This document shows positions 13,825-14,280 of a stretch of 14,280 nucleotides of DNA, in pieces; position 1 is the stretch's first letter, and the number at the start of each line of letters is the position of its first letter. Under the pieces are notes generated by a model. It did no database searches. It was given only the letters and a program-made list of their open reading frames with translations, and was not told the origin of the DNA. The DNA comes from Clostridia bacterium (GTDB lineage Bacteria > Bacillota > Clostridia > Oscillospirales > Acutalibacteraceae). The stretch spans positions 1 through 14,280 of the forward strand of contig CAADUC010000042.1 in assembly GCA_900752115.1 (NCBI GenBank), given 5' to 3'. The position numbers and the translations under genes are program-made.

Positions 13825-14280
13825 ATGCAGGAGAACATTCTGGGAATCATCGGCGGGCTTGGCCCGATGGCGACCGCCTATTTTCTCGAGCTGACCGTAA
13901 AGATGACGGCAGCCGATCGGGATCAGGAGCACCTGCGGGCCATCCTGATGGAAGCCCCCGACATTCCCGACCGGACGGCGCATATCCTTGACCGCTCAAA
14001 GCCCTCTCCTCTGCCGTCCCTCATCGGGTACGCGCAAAAGCTTGAAGCGCTCGGCTGCGGCTGCATCGCGATCCCGTGCATCACCTCGCATTACTTTTTC
14101 CCTGAGCTGCAGAAAGCCATCTCCATTCCTCTCCTTCACATCGTCAGGGAGACGGCACGCCATCTGCGGGAAAACGGGGTGCGCTCGGCGGGTGTAATGG
14201 CGACACCCGGCTCGGTGTGCTCCGATTTGTCCCAGTATGTTCTGGCGCTGGAAGGGAGTTCCATCATCCGGACCGCCGAA
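13825..14280 (+). CDS. Aspartate/glutamate racemase family protein, 3' end beyond the window
   Basis: Cofactor-independent racemase, probably supplying D-aspartate to the ligase encoded just before it. The 152 visible codons form the N-terminal half to two thirds of a family of about 230-250 residues. It opens with IIGGLGPMATAYF (8-20), has APDIPDRTAHIL near 44-55, and Cys85 in IPCITSHYF, the first catalytic cysteine. The family usually reads PCNT or PCNS here, so Asn is replaced by Ile86. The second catalytic cysteine would lie beyond the right edge. ATG 13825 has AAGGAA about eight bases upstream. The frame is open to the window end. Glutamate racemase MurI is less likely given the GGLGPMAT start and the partner gene. 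Confidence 0.87.
   Translation, partial: MQENILGIIGGLGPMATAYFLELTVKMTAADRDQEHLRAILMEAPDIPDRTAHILDRSKPSPLPSLIGYAQKLEALGCGCIAIPCITSHYFFPELQKAISIPLLHIVRETARHLRENGVRSAGVMATPGSVCSDLSQYVLALEGSSIIRTAE

Noticed and set aside
12334..13983. 549-codon antisense open frame across the D-aspartate ligase gene
   Set aside because: Same artefact of biased codon use. It runs through the racemase start and both promoters without a plausible start signal.

Overview
The window looks like chromosome from a GC-rich Gram-positive anaerobe of the Clostridia, perhaps an Oscillospirales-type gut bacterium. The placement is inferred from a T-box riboswitch before an amino-acid operon, strong AGGAGG ribosome sites, frequent TTG and GTG starts, a Bacillus-type short arginine decarboxylase, and a ligase/racemase pair known from Firmicutes. 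No tRNA, rRNA, CRISPR array, insertion sequence or phage module was seen. Most of the window is core metabolism; the less explained parts are the intergenic RNAs and several very small genes.

Positions 1-4085, minus strand: a compact polyamine operon speD-speA-speE-speB, with speB cut by the left edge. It encodes arginine to agmatine (SpeA), agmatine to putrescine (SpeB), decarboxylated AdoMet (SpeD) and spermidine (SpeE). Upstream of speD lie an intrinsic terminator placed like an attenuator (3636-3677) and, further up, a near-consensus promoter (4058-4085) followed by about 200 nt that fold into nested helices. The latter is a candidate structured RNA I cannot name.

Positions 4136-6142, minus strand: ksgA (GTG start), a 69-residue two-helix membrane protein and a YjdF/DUF2238-like membrane protein, joined by two ATGA overlaps. 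A good promoter lies about 165 bases before ksgA. Positions 6335-6962, plus strand: a monocistronic dCMP deaminase with its own promoter and a strong two-way terminator. Positions 6980-7447, minus strand: the C-terminal remnant of a DUF2961 protein, a pseudogene.

Positions 7825-12049, plus strand: promoter, T-box leader (probable specifier ATC, isoleucine), then ilvB, ilvN, ilvA and an 85-residue unknown protein one base after ilvA, closed by a two-way terminator. The genes cover the first isoleucine-specific step (threonine deaminase) and the shared acetolactate synthase step, which fits an isoleucine-sensing leader. ilvC and ilvD are not here.

Positions 12105-12410, minus strand: a 52-residue FeoB-associated Cys-rich membrane protein without feoB, behind a near-consensus promoter with a 14-bp perfect palindrome at the expected transcription start and a possible 14-codon coupled leader ORF. 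Positions 12466-14280, plus strand: a D-aspartate-ligase-like ATP-grasp enzyme followed by an aspartate/glutamate racemase (cut by the right edge). Together they suggest D-Asp cross-bridges in peptidoglycan, as in Enterococcus faecium.
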